Origin: Nocardioides marinus
GTDB lineage: Bacteria; Pseudomonadota; Alphaproteobacteria; Rhodobacterales; Rhodobacteraceae
DNA: 64,000 nucleotides
Reading direction: 5' to 3'
NCBI GenBank assembly: GCA_019801415.1
Contig: JAHVJD010000004.1
Location: 62,001-126,000, forward strand
Shown: positions 9,533-17,864 of the stretch, piece after piece
Layout: every line of letters begins with the position of its first letter
Numbering within the stretch: the first letter of the stretch is position 1
Program-made: the position numbers and the translations under genes
The notes under the pieces: model-generated
What the model was told of the DNA's origin: nothing
Database searches by the model: none
What the model saw: only the letters and a program-made list of their open reading frames with translations

Positions 9533-10225
9533 TCACCCCATGGAGGTCGCGGTCCCGCGCAGATGTGCGCGTCGGCTGTCGCTCCAGGTGCTCCAGGCGC
9601 TGATCCCGCCCCACAGGGCCACGTAGAAGGCGCCGGTGGCCAAAACCAACTCGCCGGGGAAGGGGCCGATGTCGGCACGGTTGACGGCCTGTTCCAGCGA
9701 GGTCACGGCGGTGGGATGCACCGCGATCTTGCCGGCATAGGCAAGGGTCTGGATCAGCAGGATCCAGAAATAGTTGCGCCGGATCCGCCGCCCGATCGCC
9801 GTCATCTGGCTGACGTGGTATTCGGGCCGCAGGTAGTCTCGGGCCAGAACAGCTTGCCAGTTCTCCTCCAGATGCAGGTCGCCTTCGGTCAGCATCGGGG
9901 CATAGAAATGCGTCTCCATCCAGCGGGCGCGGGCGCGAAATACGTTGAAATAGCGGTAGCGCCGCGCTTCCAGCATCAGGAAGAAGATGATCAGCACCCC
10001 GACCAGGATCAGCGGCAGCGGCGAGGCTTCGGGCGAGGAAAAGGAGATCGACAGCGCCACCCCCAGCGTCACCACCGCCCAGTTGGTGGTGGTGTCCAGC
10101 CGGGTGCGCCAGATCGTGCTGCGGTAGATTTCGCCCCGGTAGAGATGCGCCAGTGCGCCCACCTCTGCCGCGCTCAGCGGTGCGCGGTGGGTGTCCGGAT
10201 GCGGTGCCGTTTTTCTTGTGCCCAT
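9533..10225 (-). CDS. DUF2270 family membrane protein
   Basis: A 230-residue integral membrane protein matching the DUF2270 family of predicted membrane proteins. Its function is unknown. An N-terminal soluble stretch (about 1-45, including a LAHLYRGEIYRS segment) leads into two close membrane helices (about 48-85). A conserved charged central region with RRYRYFNVFRARARWMETHFYAPML follows, and then two C-terminal helices. The gene sits between the cbb3 structural and assembly operons but on the opposite strand, with the FNR box at 10288 about 63 bp upstream of its start. A link to respiration is inferred from position only. Confidence 0.8.
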   Translation of the reverse strand: MGTRKTAPHPDTHRAPLSAAEVGALAHLYRGEIYRSTIWRTRLDTTTNWAVVTLGVALSISFSSPEASPLPLILVGVLIIFFLMLEARRYRYFNVFRARARWMETHFYAPMLTEGDLHLEENWQAVLARDYLRPEYHVSQMTAIGRRIRRNYFWILLIQTLAYAGKIAVHPTAVTSLEQAVNRADIGPFPGELVLATGAFYVALWGGISAWSTWSDSRRAHLRGTATSMG

Positions 10226-10287
10226 GATTTGAGCGTAGGTGCCTTGCCCGGGCAGGGCAAGTTTTTTACCCGGTTCGGGCAGGCGGT

Positions 10288-10301
10288 TTGATCAGGATCA
10301 A
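10288..10301 (+). promoter_or_regulatory. FNR/FnrL box before a predicted small RNA
   Basis: TTGATCAGGATCAA is a perfect TTGAT-N4-ATCAA palindrome. No protein gene starts within 400 bp on the plus strand. A TACAGG hexamer at 10324-10329 would place a start site at 10336, exactly 41.5 nt from the box centre, the classical class II spacing. The divergent DUF2270 gene is the alternative target. Confidence 0.8.
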
Positions 10302-10335
10302 ATCGCGCGGGCAGCCGGGGCGGTACAGGTGATCG

Positions 10336-10469
10336 AGACACCTGATTGCCGCCCCTCCATCCCCCTTCAGGGGTGGCATGTGATCCCGCCCGGCAGACGT
10401 GCAGGCCCGGCGGGCGCTGCGCCGGCTTTCCGATCTGTTCGCGCGTTTCTGGGAAAGCCGGCGCTTTTT
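10336..10469 (+). ncRNA. Predicted FnrL-controlled small RNA of about 134 nt
   Basis: No small-RNA family is recognised; this call rests on signals and structure. A perfect FNR box with class II spacing and a TACAGG -10 element predict a start near 10336. The first stem-loop pairs GCCGCCCC (10348-10355) with GGGGTGGC (10370-10377), exposing a 14-nt C/U-rich loop that resembles an anti-Shine-Dalgarno seed. A second stem pairs CCCGCC (10385-10390) with GGCGGG (10409-10414). The 3' end is a perfect 13-bp stem, GCGCCGGCTTTCC with GGAAAGCCGGCGC, followed by T5. No convincing reading frame or ribosome site lies inside. Oxygen-controlled small RNAs of similar size, such as PcrZ, are known in Rhodobacter. 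Homology to them is not claimed. Confidence 0.6.
10419..10469 (+). terminator. Rho-independent terminator of the predicted small RNA
   Basis: A perfect 13-bp stem (10419-10431 with 10452-10464) and a 20-nt loop are followed by TTTTT at 10465-10469. No protein-coding gene ends upstream on this strand; the nearest is ccoP, which has its own terminator at 9468. Confidence 0.85.
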
Positions 10470-10685
10470 GCGTTTGCCGCGTGGGGCTTGGAGGGCGCGG
10501 CGGCAGTGCGGGACCTGTCGTTACCGGCTTTGGTCTGGGGTGGCGTGATGCGGGTCGCGGTGAAGAGGCTTTGGGCAAGAATACCGATCATGTGTGGGCC
10601 CTCCTTGGGCAGATGGCTGGGTCTTTCGACCCTTGTACCCTTGCGTGGAGGCGCGATTCCTGCCAGTTAAGAAAAATCAGTATCT

Positions 10686-10700
10686 GTAAGTCTGGCTTAC
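10686..10700 (+). promoter_or_regulatory. Dyad GTAAG-N5-CTTAC just before the LysR gene
   Basis: Perfect 5-bp arms GTAAG and CTTAC are separated by 5 nt and end 2 nt before the ATG. It could be a LysR autoregulatory half-site or an RNA hairpin covering the translation start. There is no clear ribosome site here. Confidence 0.35.
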
Positions 10701-10702
10701 AT

Positions 10703-11581
10703 ATGGATTGGAAGGTCATGCCGCCTATGGCGGGGCTGCGCGCGTTCTGTGCCTTTGCCGAAAGCGGCAATCTGGTGCAGGCGGGACAGGCGTTGAATGT
10801 CAGCCACGCTGCCATCAGCCAGCAGTTGCGGGCGCTGGAAGCGCATCTGGGGGTCGCGCTGGTGGACCGCTCCGGGCGGTCTCTGGCGCTGACCGCGGAA
10901 GGTGAACATCTGGCGCGCGCGCTTTTGCTGGGTTTTGGCGCGATGCAGGCGGCCGTGCAGGAGTTGACCGGTGCGAGCGCCGCGCGGCCCCTGCATGTGA
11001 CCTGCACCCCCAGTTTCGCGGCGCAATGGCTGGTGCCGCGATTGCCGGGCTTTCAGGGCGAACACCCCGAGGTCGAGCTGATGCTGGACCCGACCGGCAC
11101 GCTGGTCGAACTGAAGCCGGGCGGCGTCGAGATCGCGTTGCGATACGGTGATGGCCAGTGGCCGGGGCTGGAGGCGGAGTTGCTGCTGATCTCTCCGATG
11201 GTGGTGGTGGCGGCGCCGCAGCTGCTGGCGGGGCGTCGGGTCGATACTGCGGCGGATCTGCTGGACCTGCCTTGGCTCGAAGAGCTGGGCACCAATGAGG
11301 CAAGTCGGTGGTTCCGCTCGCAAGGGGTCGAGGACAGTCTGCGTGGCCCGCGCACCCGGTTGCCCGGCAACCTGCTGATGCAGGCCGTTCGGGCCGGGCA
11401 GGGGGTGGCGGTCAGCGTGCAGAACTTCGTCGAGGAAGACCTTGCCGAGGGGCGCCTGCTGGCCCTGTTCACCGAAGCGGAGGGCAGCGGCTATCACATC
11501 GTCACGCGCCCCGGTGTTCTGCGCCCGGAGGCCCGCGCCTTCATCGCGTGGTTGCGGCGTGAACGGGGGCGGGCGCAATAG
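10703..11581 (+). CDS. LysR-family transcriptional regulator (GcvA-like)
   Basis: A 292-residue regulator with an N-terminal winged helix (about residues 8-66, including SHAAISQQLRALEAHLGVALVDR) and a C-terminal periplasmic-binding-protein-like effector domain (about 95-285). The domain order and the RPLHVTCTPSFAAQWLVPRLPGF stretch resemble the GcvA/AmpR subgroup. The ATG at 10703 is used because the open frame upstream runs through the small RNA and its terminator. The target is unknown; ccoG lies 198 bp downstream on the same strand but has its own FNR box. Confidence 0.87.
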   Translation: MDWKVMPPMAGLRAFCAFAESGNLVQAGQALNVSHAAISQQLRALEAHLGVALVDRSGRSLALTAEGEHLARALLLGFGAMQAAVQELTGASAARPLHVTCTPSFAAQWLVPRLPGFQGEHPEVELMLDPTGTLVELKPGGVEIALRYGDGQWPGLEAELLLISPMVVVAAPQLLAGRRVDTAADLLDLPWLEELGTNEASRWFRSQGVEDSLRGPRTRLPGNLLMQAVRAGQGVAVSVQNFVEEDLAEGRLLALFTEAEGSGYHIVTRPGVLRPEARAFIAWLRRERGRAQ

Positions 11582-11705
11582 CCGCAGGTCCGGGGGAGGC
11601 GCTGCGGCATCGTGCCTCTGGCGGCGGGTTGCGCACAGGCATAGGTGGCGGATTGCCTGCGGGACATCAGGTTCGGCGCGAAAACATGATTGTGTGATGC
11701 CTTTT

Positions 11706-11719
11706 TTGATCCACGTCAA
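11706..11719 (+). promoter_or_regulatory. FNR/FnrL box upstream of ccoG
   Basis: TTGATCCACGTCAA matches TTGAT-N4-ATCAA at all but one position (GTCAA for ATCAA). It lies 60 nt before the GTG start of ccoG, leaving room for a class II promoter starting near 11754. Confidence 0.82.
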
Positions 11720-11779
11720 AGTTGCCGCTCGCCGCATCTGGGACAAGGGCGCAAGACAGCCATAATCCGGAGTGAGTCC

Positions 11780-13219
11780 GTGAGCGATTCAGAACCCGCC
11801 CCCAGCCTGTATGCCGCACGTGAGCCGATCTTTCCGCGGCGCGTCTCCGGCAAGTTTCGGAACCTGAAGTGGTACATCATGGCGGTGACGCTGGGGATCT
11901 ACTACCTGACGCCCTGGATCCGCTGGGACCGCGGCCCCAGCCTGCCGGACCAGGCGGTGTTGCTGGATCTGGCCGGGCGGCGGTTCTACTTCTTCTGGAT
12001 CGAGATCTGGCCGCATGAGTTCTATTTCGTCGCCGGTCTTCTGATCATGGCGGGGCTGGGGCTGTTCCTGTTCACCTCGGCGCTGGGGCGGGTCTGGTGC
12101 GGTTATGCCTGCCCGCAGACGGTCTGGACCGACCTGTTCATCCTGGTGGAACGCTGGATCGAGGGCGACCGCAATGCCCGGCTGCGGCTGCACCGCCAGC
12201 AGGGCTGGGATCTGCGCAAGGCCCGGCTGCGTCTTACCAAATGGGTGGCGTGGCTGCTGATCGGCCTTGCGACGGGCGGCGCCTGGGTCTTTTACTTTGC
12301 CGATGCGCCGACCTTGCTGCGCGATCTGGTGACGCTGAACGCGCACCCCGTGGCCTATACGACGATGGCGATCCTGACCTTGACCACGTTCCTCTTTGGC
12401 GGCGTCGCGCGCGAGCAGATCTGTATCTACGCCTGCCCCTGGCCGCGCATCCAGGCGGCCATGATGGATGAGGACACCTTGACCGTGGGCTACCGCGACT
12501 GGCGCGGTGAACCGCGCGGCAAGCTGAAAAAGGCACCCGCCGCCGCAGTTCCGGAGCCGCAGGGTGACTGCATCGACTGCATGGCCTGCGTCAACGTCTG
12601 CCCGATGGGCATCGACATCCGCGACGGCCAGCAGATGGAGTGCATCACCTGCGCGCTGTGCATCGACGCCTGTGACGACGTGATGGCAAAGATCGGCAAG
12701 CCGCGCGGGCTGATCGACTACATGGCACTGTCGGATGAGGTCGAGGAGCGCGCAGGAAAGCCGCCCAGGAAAGTCTGGACGCATATCCTGCGGCCGCGCA
12801 CGGTCATGTACACGGCCCTGTGGGGGCTGGTCGGGCTGGGGTTGCTGTTTGCCCTGTTCATCCGCTCCGACATCGAACTGACAGTGGCGCCGGTGCGCAA
12901 CCCGACGTTTGTCACCCTGTCGGACGGTTCGATCCGCAATACCTACGACGTGCGACTGCGCAACAAGCACGGCGAGGCGCGGCCCTTCGCGCTGTCGATC
13001 AAGGGCGGCGAGGGCATGAGGATCGCGCTGGAGGGCGTGGACGGCACCATCGTCGAGGTGCCCGCCGATACCGCGCTGCTGCAACGGGTCTATATCGTCG
13101 CCCCGTCACAGGCGCCTGCCTCTGCTGCGGCAACGAGCCCGGTGCGGATCTGGGTCGAGGATCGCGACAGCGGGGAGCGGGCCTACAAGGATACCACTTT
13201 CAACGGACGGGGGAACTGA
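11780..13219 (+). CDS. ccoG: CcoG/RdxB, cbb3 oxidase assembly ferredoxin-like copper reductase
   Basis: A 479-residue polytopic membrane protein that assists delivery of reduced copper to the cbb3 oxidase. Four to five membrane helices occupy the first half, with the family motif CGYACPQTVWTDLF. Two ferredoxin-type clusters follow: CIDCMACVNVCP near residue 263 and CITCALCIDACD near residue 286. The C-terminal part is a periplasmic Ig-like domain after a last helix (about 345-365). The start is GTG with GGAGTGA upstream; extension further up would read through the promoter and FNR box. Confidence 0.95.
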   Translation: MSDSEPAPSLYAAREPIFPRRVSGKFRNLKWYIMAVTLGIYYLTPWIRWDRGPSLPDQAVLLDLAGRRFYFFWIEIWPHEFYFVAGLLIMAGLGLFLFTSALGRVWCGYACPQTVWTDLFILVERWIEGDRNARLRLHRQQGWDLRKARLRLTKWVAWLLIGLATGGAWVFYFADAPTLLRDLVTLNAHPVAYTTMAILTLTTFLFGGVAREQICIYACPWPRIQAAMMDEDTLTVGYRDWRGEPRGKLKKAPAAAVPEPQGDCIDCMACVNVCPMGIDIRDGQQMECITCALCIDACDDVMAKIGKPRGLIDYMALSDEVEERAGKPPRKVWTHILRPRTVMYTALWGLVGLGLLFALFIRSDIELTVAPVRNPTFVTLSDGSIRNTYDVRLRNKHGEARPFALSIKGGEGMRIALEGVDGTIVEVPADTALLQRVYIVAPSQAPASAAATSPVRIWVEDRDSGERAYKDTTFNGRGN

Positions 13220-13222
13220 GCC

Positions 13223-13687
13223 ATGGTGAAGCGAACACGGGAATTCACCGGGAAACATGCGCTGATGGTGTTCTGCGGGGCCTTCGCGGTGATCATTGGC
13301 GTCAACATTGCGCTGGCGGTAAACGCGGTACAGACCTTTCCGGGGCTGGAGGTGAAGAACTCCTACGTGGCCAGCCAGCAGTTCGACCAGCGCCGCAGCG
13401 CGCAGGAGGCGCTGGGCTGGTCGGTCTATGCATCGGCTGCGGGCGACGCGGTGCGGCTGGAGATCACCGATGCAGATGGTCAGCCGGTCGAGGTGGCCAA
13501 GCTGACCGCGACGCTGGGCCGGGCGACACATGTGCAGGATGACCAGCAGCCGCAGTTCACCTTTGACGGCACCGCCTATGTGGCCGCGGCCGATCTGGGG
13601 CCGGGTAACTGGAACATCCGCATGGTGGCGCGGGCCAGGAACGGCACCGAGTTCACCCAGCGGGTGATCCTGCATGTGAAGGGCTAG
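13223..13687 (+). CDS. ccoH: CcoH/FixH, cbb3 oxidase assembly protein
   Basis: A 154-residue protein with one N-terminal membrane helix (about residues 12-34) and a periplasmic domain with the family pattern NSYVASQQFDQ. CcoH is needed for stable assembly of the cbb3 complex. It starts 3 nt after ccoG and is followed 4 nt later by ccoI, so the three are one transcript. Confidence 0.93.
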   Translation: MVKRTREFTGKHALMVFCGAFAVIIGVNIALAVNAVQTFPGLEVKNSYVASQQFDQRRSAQEALGWSVYASAAGDAVRLEITDADGQPVEVAKLTATLGRATHVQDDQQPQFTFDGTAYVAAADLGPGNWNIRMVARARNGTEFTQRVILHVKG

Positions 13688-13691
13688 GGCC

Positions 13692-15869
13692 ATGACCGTC
13701 CAACCCCGTCCCTCGCTCGCCGCCTGCCCGGCCTGCGTTGCCGCCCCGCAGGTCCCCGTCGAGGCCCCCCCGACCGAGGCCCGTCTGGCGCTGTCCCTGC
13801 CGGGCATTCATTGCCAGGCCTGCATTTCGACGGTGGAGCGCGCGCTGAACGCCCACCCCGCCGTGCATTCGGCGCGGGTGAACCTGACCCTGAAGCGCGC
13901 CCTGATCGAGGCAGAGCCCGAGTTGCGCGCGGCCGACCTGATCCCGGTGCTGGCGAAGGTCGGGCATGAGGCGCATGAGTTGGATCTTGCCGCGCTTGCC
14001 ACCACCGGAAGCGACCGGGCAGGGCGCGATCTGCTGATGCGGTTGGCGGTGGCCTTCTTTGCCTCGATGAACGTGATGCTGCTGTCGATTTCGGTCTGGT
14101 CCGGGGCGTCGGACGCGACCCGCGATCTGTTCCACTGGATCTCTGCCGCGATTACCTTTCCGGCGGTCATCTTCTCGGCGCAGCCGTTTTTCGTGAACGC
14201 CTGGAGTGCCTTGCGGGTGGGGCGGCTGAACATGGACGTGCCGATCGTACTCGCCCTGGTGCTGGCGCTGGTGACCTCGCTGTGGGAGACCGCGCTGTCG
14301 GGTGAGCACGCCTATTTCGACGCGGCGCTGACGCTGACCTTCTTTCTGCTGGCCGGGCGCTATCTGGATTACCGCACCCGCGCGGTGGCGCGCTCTGCGG
14401 CGGAGGAACTGGCGGCGCTGGAGGTGCCCCGCGCGCTTCGCCTTGGCGATGGCGGCGCGCAGGAGGTGCCCGTGGCGGAACTGGCGGTCGGCGATCTGAT
14501 CCTTGTGCGCCCGGGCGGGCGGATGCCGGTGGACGGTGAAATCATCGACGGCCAGTCGGAGCTGGACCGCTCCTTGCTGACGGGGGAGACGCTGCCGGTC
14601 TATGCCGCCCCCGGTCTTGCGGTGTCGGCGGGCGAGGTGAACCTGACCGGCCCGCTGACCATCCGCGCGACGGCGGTGGGGGAGGACACCTCGCTGCACC
14701 GGATGGCGGATCTGGTGGCCATCGCCGAGTCGGGCCGCTCTCGCTATACCTCGCTGGCGGACAGCGCGGCCAAGCTCTATGCGCCCGGCGTTCATATCCT
14801 GTCGGCGCTGGCCTTTGTCGGCTGGTACCTCTGGACCTTTGACATCCGCATGGCGCTGAACATCGCCGCGGCGGTGCTGATCATCACCTGTCCCTGCGCG
14901 CTGGGGCTGGCGGTGCCTGCGGTGACCACCGCGGCCTCGGGGCGGCTGTTCAAACGCGGCATGCTGATCAAACACGCCACCGCGCTGGAGCGGCTGGCGG
15001 AGGTCGATACCGTGGTCTTTGACAAGACCGGCACGCTGACGGCGGGCACGCCGCAGCTGACCAACCTGCACGATCATGCCACGGAAAATCTTGCTGTTGC
15101 GCTGGCGTTGGCCGAGGCCTCGGCGCATCCGCTGTCGGTGGCGCTGGCCCGGGCGGCGCGGGACGCGGGCATTGCTGCGGCCGATGTGCAACAGATTGCC
15201 GAGGTGCCCGGCCATGGCACCGAGGGGATGTATCAGGGGCGGGTGGTGCGCTTGGGACGCGCGGCCTGGGTTGGTGCCGTGCAGGGCCGTCAGACGGCGG
15301 CCTGGCTGGATGTTGGCACCGGAGAGGCAAAACCGTTTCTGTTCACCGATGCGCTGCGCCCCGGCGCGGCGGAGGCGGTGGCCGCCCTGCGCGCAGCAGG
15401 CAAGGAGGTGCTGCTGATCTCGGGCGATACCGTCGGGGCGGTCGAGGAGCTGGCCGCGCGGCTGGGGATTTCCAAATGGGTTGCCGAGGCCCTGCCGGAC
15501 GAAAAATCCGCCCGCGTGCAAAAGCTGACGAACCGCGGGCACAAGGTGCTGATGGTGGGTGATGGGTTGAATGACACCGCGGCGCTGGCGGCGGCGCATG
15601 TGTCGATCTCGCCTGCCTCGGCGCTGGATGCAGCGCGGGTGGCCTCGGATATCGTCCTGTTGGGGCAGGACCTGACGCCCATCGCCGAGGCCTGCAGCGT
15701 GGCGCAGAAGGCGACCCGCCGCATCCGCGAGAATTTCCGTATTGCCACGCTGTACAACGTGGTGGCCGTGCCGCTGGCGGTTGCCGGTCTTGCGACGCCC
15801 CTGATCGCGGCCCTGGCCATGTCCACGTCTTCGATAACGGTGTCGCTGAACGCCCTGCGCCTACGCTAG
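13692..15869 (+). CDS. ccoI: CcoI/FixI, copper-translocating P-type ATPase
   Basis: A 725-residue P1B-type ATPase that exports copper for assembly of the CuB site of CcoN. An N-terminal heavy-metal domain carries GIHCQAC (residues 37-43), and an extra CPAC pair lies before it. The core shows the actuator TGE loop, the intramembrane CPC motif (near residue 400, in TCPCALGLA), the phosphorylated aspartate in DKTGT (near residue 443), the HP dipeptide and the hinge GDGLND. Eight membrane helices fit the sequence. Confidence 0.95.
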   Translation: MTVQPRPSLAACPACVAAPQVPVEAPPTEARLALSLPGIHCQACISTVERALNAHPAVHSARVNLTLKRALIEAEPELRAADLIPVLAKVGHEAHELDLAALATTGSDRAGRDLLMRLAVAFFASMNVMLLSISVWSGASDATRDLFHWISAAITFPAVIFSAQPFFVNAWSALRVGRLNMDVPIVLALVLALVTSLWETALSGEHAYFDAALTLTFFLLAGRYLDYRTRAVARSAAEELAALEVPRALRLGDGGAQEVPVAELAVGDLILVRPGGRMPVDGEIIDGQSELDRSLLTGETLPVYAAPGLAVSAGEVNLTGPLTIRATAVGEDTSLHRMADLVAIAESGRSRYTSLADSAAKLYAPGVHILSALAFVGWYLWTFDIRMALNIAAAVLIITCPCALGLAVPAVTTAASGRLFKRGMLIKHATALERLAEVDTVVFDKTGTLTAGTPQLTNLHDHATENLAVALALAEASAHPLSVALARAARDAGIAAADVQQIAEVPGHGTEGMYQGRVVRLGRAAWVGAVQGRQTAAWLDVGTGEAKPFLFTDALRPGAAEAVAALRAAGKEVLLISGDTVGAVEELAARLGISKWVAEALPDEKSARVQKLTNRGHKVLMVGDGLNDTAALAAAHVSISPASALDAARVASDIVLLGQDLTPIAEACSVAQKATRRIRENFRIATLYNVVAVPLAVAGLATPLIAALAMSTSSITVSLNALRLR

Positions 15870-15897
15870 GCGCGGCCAAACAGGAGCTGAGCCTCAT

Positions 15898-16059
15898 ATG
15901 AGTGTGCTTGCCTATCTGATCCCAATTTCGCTGTTTCTCGGCTCGGTGGGGTTGGTCGCCTTTGTCTATACGGTGCGCAGCAACCAGTATGACGACCCCG
16001 AGGGGGACTCGCGCCGCATCCTCAACGACGACTGGGACGACAAGCCCCGCCCGGACTGA
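15898..16059 (+). CDS. ccoS: CcoS/FixS, cbb3 oxidase maturation protein
   Basis: A 53-residue protein with one membrane helix (about residues 3-26), then the family pattern of an arginine-aspartate-rich tail (VRSNQYDDPEGDSRRIL). CcoS is required for cofactor insertion into the cbb3 oxidase. The ATG has CAGGAG upstream and lies 28 nt after ccoI. Confidence 0.92.
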   Translation: MSVLAYLIPISLFLGSVGLVAFVYTVRSNQYDDPEGDSRRILNDDWDDKPRPD

Positions 16060-16179
16060 CCGCGCCCCGCCCAGACCTTTCGGCAGCGCCCCCTTGTGAG
16101 AGGCCAGTCAGTGTCGGCGGGCGGTTCGCCGCGGTGGCGCGGAGACCGAGAGCGACCGGTCTCTCGCCCGATGATCCGC

Positions 16180-17808
16180 TCAGGACTTTTCTTGCTGGGC
16201 CGACTCTGCCAGCACGTCGCGCAGTTCGTCCTCATTGCGATAGCCGATCAGGATTCCCACCTGTGCCTCTCCCAGGCTTGCATTCCGGCTCGCGATCACC
16301 GCGTCGGAAATCGTGGTGCGCTGAGAGGTGCGCCGGGTCCAGTCGAAGAACAACCTCTCCATCCGGGCGATTTCGTCAGCGTGGGCCTGATCGGCCCCAA
16401 GATCCTTCAGTTCGTCAGGATCGGTTTCGAGATCAAAGAGCATCGGCCGGAACCCTTCGGCAAAGATGTATTTCCACCGACCATCGAACAGCATGGTCAG
16501 CTTGGCATCCTTGACCGCGACGCCCAGACGCTTGCGGACATCGCGCATCGAATAGTCGTATTCCGAAACCGCGACCTTGCGGACCTTCTCGGCCTGTCCA
16601 TGCAGGATCGGGGAGAGCGACCGCCCCTCTATGATGTGGGGCACCTGTTCGCCACCGAAATAGTCGAGGATCGTGGGCACCACGTCGATCGCTTCGACAA
16701 GCGCCGCGGAGCGAAGGCCGCGGGTGGCGTCGGCCTGCGGGCGGGGATCGACCACGATCAACGGGATGCGGGCGGATGCATCGTGGAACAGCTCCTTCTC
16801 GCCCATCCAGTGATCGCCGAGGTAATCGCCGTGGTCGGAGGTGAAGACGATCATCGTGTCGTCGGTCAGGCGCTGCTCATCGAGGAAGGCCATCAGTCGC
16901 CCGATCTGGTCGTCGAGTTGCTTGATCAGCCCCATATAGGCGGTCAGGACGCGGGTGCGCGTGCCCTCATCGGTGAAGGCGCGGGAGACGCGCTCTTCCA
17001 TGAAAGCGCCGAACACCGGGTGCGGATCAGCGCGCTCTGCTTCGTCGCGCACCGGTGGCAGATGCGTTTCGGGGCCGAACATGTCGTGGTAGGGCGCTGG
17101 CACGATATAGGGCCAATGCGGCTTGATGTAGCTCAGGTGCAGGCACCAGGGCGTGTCACCTGCCTCGCGGATGAAATCCATCGCCCGGCTGGTGGTGTAG
17201 GGGGTTTCACTGTCCTCTTCGGCGACGCGGGCCGGTTTGTCGGCATGGTCGAGGAACCAGCCGCTGAGAATGTTGCCGTCGGCATCCTCGGCGCTGTTGG
17301 CGACGCTTTGCCAGGGGTTTTCATCGGGCCAGCCGCGCTGCTTCATATGCTGGTCATAGGCCGGGTTCCGGGGGTAGCGCGGGCCATCCGGGTGCAGCCC
17401 GTCGTCGCGCTCGTAGGGCTCAAAGCCGCATTCCGCAACACGCACCCCGATTTCGCTGTCGGGGGCCAGGCCCAGCCGCCGCATGCCTTCGACGTCTGCG
17501 GTCATGTGGGTCTTGCCGACAAGCGCAGTGCGCACACCCAGCGGTCGCAGGTGGTCGCCCAGCGTCATTTCCCCCACTTTCAGCGGAATGTTGTTCCAGG
17601 TGGACCCGTGCGAGCTGACATAGCGTCCGGTGTAAAACGACATGCGTGACGGCCCGCAGATCGGTGATTGCACATAGGCGCGGTCGAACAGCACGCCCTT
17701 TTCGGCAAGCCGGTCGATATTCGGGGTGGGCAGGTGGGGATGACCGGTGCAGGACAGGTAGTCCCAGCGCAGCTGGTCGCACATGATGAAGAGAACATTT
17801 CGAGGCAT
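16180..17808 (-). CDS. Sulfatase-family hydrolase (arylsulfatase / phosphonate monoester hydrolase type), cytoplasmic
   Basis: A 542-residue member of the alkaline-phosphatase/sulfatase superfamily. The nucleophile motif is CGPSR at residues 51-55 (C-x-P-S-R), which is post-translationally converted to formylglycine. Metal ligands are visible in the N-terminal FIMCDQLRWD and in TSDHGDYLGDH about two thirds along. There is no signal peptide, so it acts in the cytoplasm. It is the last gene of an operon with a TAXI-TRAP importer (57-nt gap), so its substrate is probably an imported sulfate ester or phosphonate/phosphodiester. The exact substrate cannot be read from sequence. Confidence 0.85.
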   Translation of the reverse strand: MPRNVLFIMCDQLRWDYLSCTGHPHLPTPNIDRLAEKGVLFDRAYVQSPICGPSRMSFYTGRYVSSHGSTWNNIPLKVGEMTLGDHLRPLGVRTALVGKTHMTADVEGMRRLGLAPDSEIGVRVAECGFEPYERDDGLHPDGPRYPRNPAYDQHMKQRGWPDENPWQSVANSAEDADGNILSGWFLDHADKPARVAEEDSETPYTTSRAMDFIREAGDTPWCLHLSYIKPHWPYIVPAPYHDMFGPETHLPPVRDEAERADPHPVFGAFMEERVSRAFTDEGTRTRVLTAYMGLIKQLDDQIGRLMAFLDEQRLTDDTMIVFTSDHGDYLGDHWMGEKELFHDASARIPLIVVDPRPQADATRGLRSAALVEAIDVVPTILDYFGGEQVPHIIEGRSLSPILHGQAEKVRKVAVSEYDYSMRDVRKRLGVAVKDAKLTMLFDGRWKYIFAEGFRPMLFDLETDPDELKDLGADQAHADEIARMERLFFDWTRRTSQRTTISDAVIASRNASLGEAQVGILIGYRNEDELRDVLAESAQQEKS

Positions 17809-17864
17809 GGTGACAGCTCACTTTCAGGCAGGCGAGGCGCGCAGCGCGCCCCGGGACGTTGGGG

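Noticed and set aside
10346-10702. N-terminal extension of the LysR gene
   Set aside because: The open frame continues upstream, but this would read through the predicted small RNA and terminator. The residues do not resemble LysR, and the normal helix-turn-helix start is at 10703.
13653-15599. A 648-codon minus-strand frame opposite ccoI
   Set aside because: It is antisense to the whole P-type ATPase and its product resembles no family.
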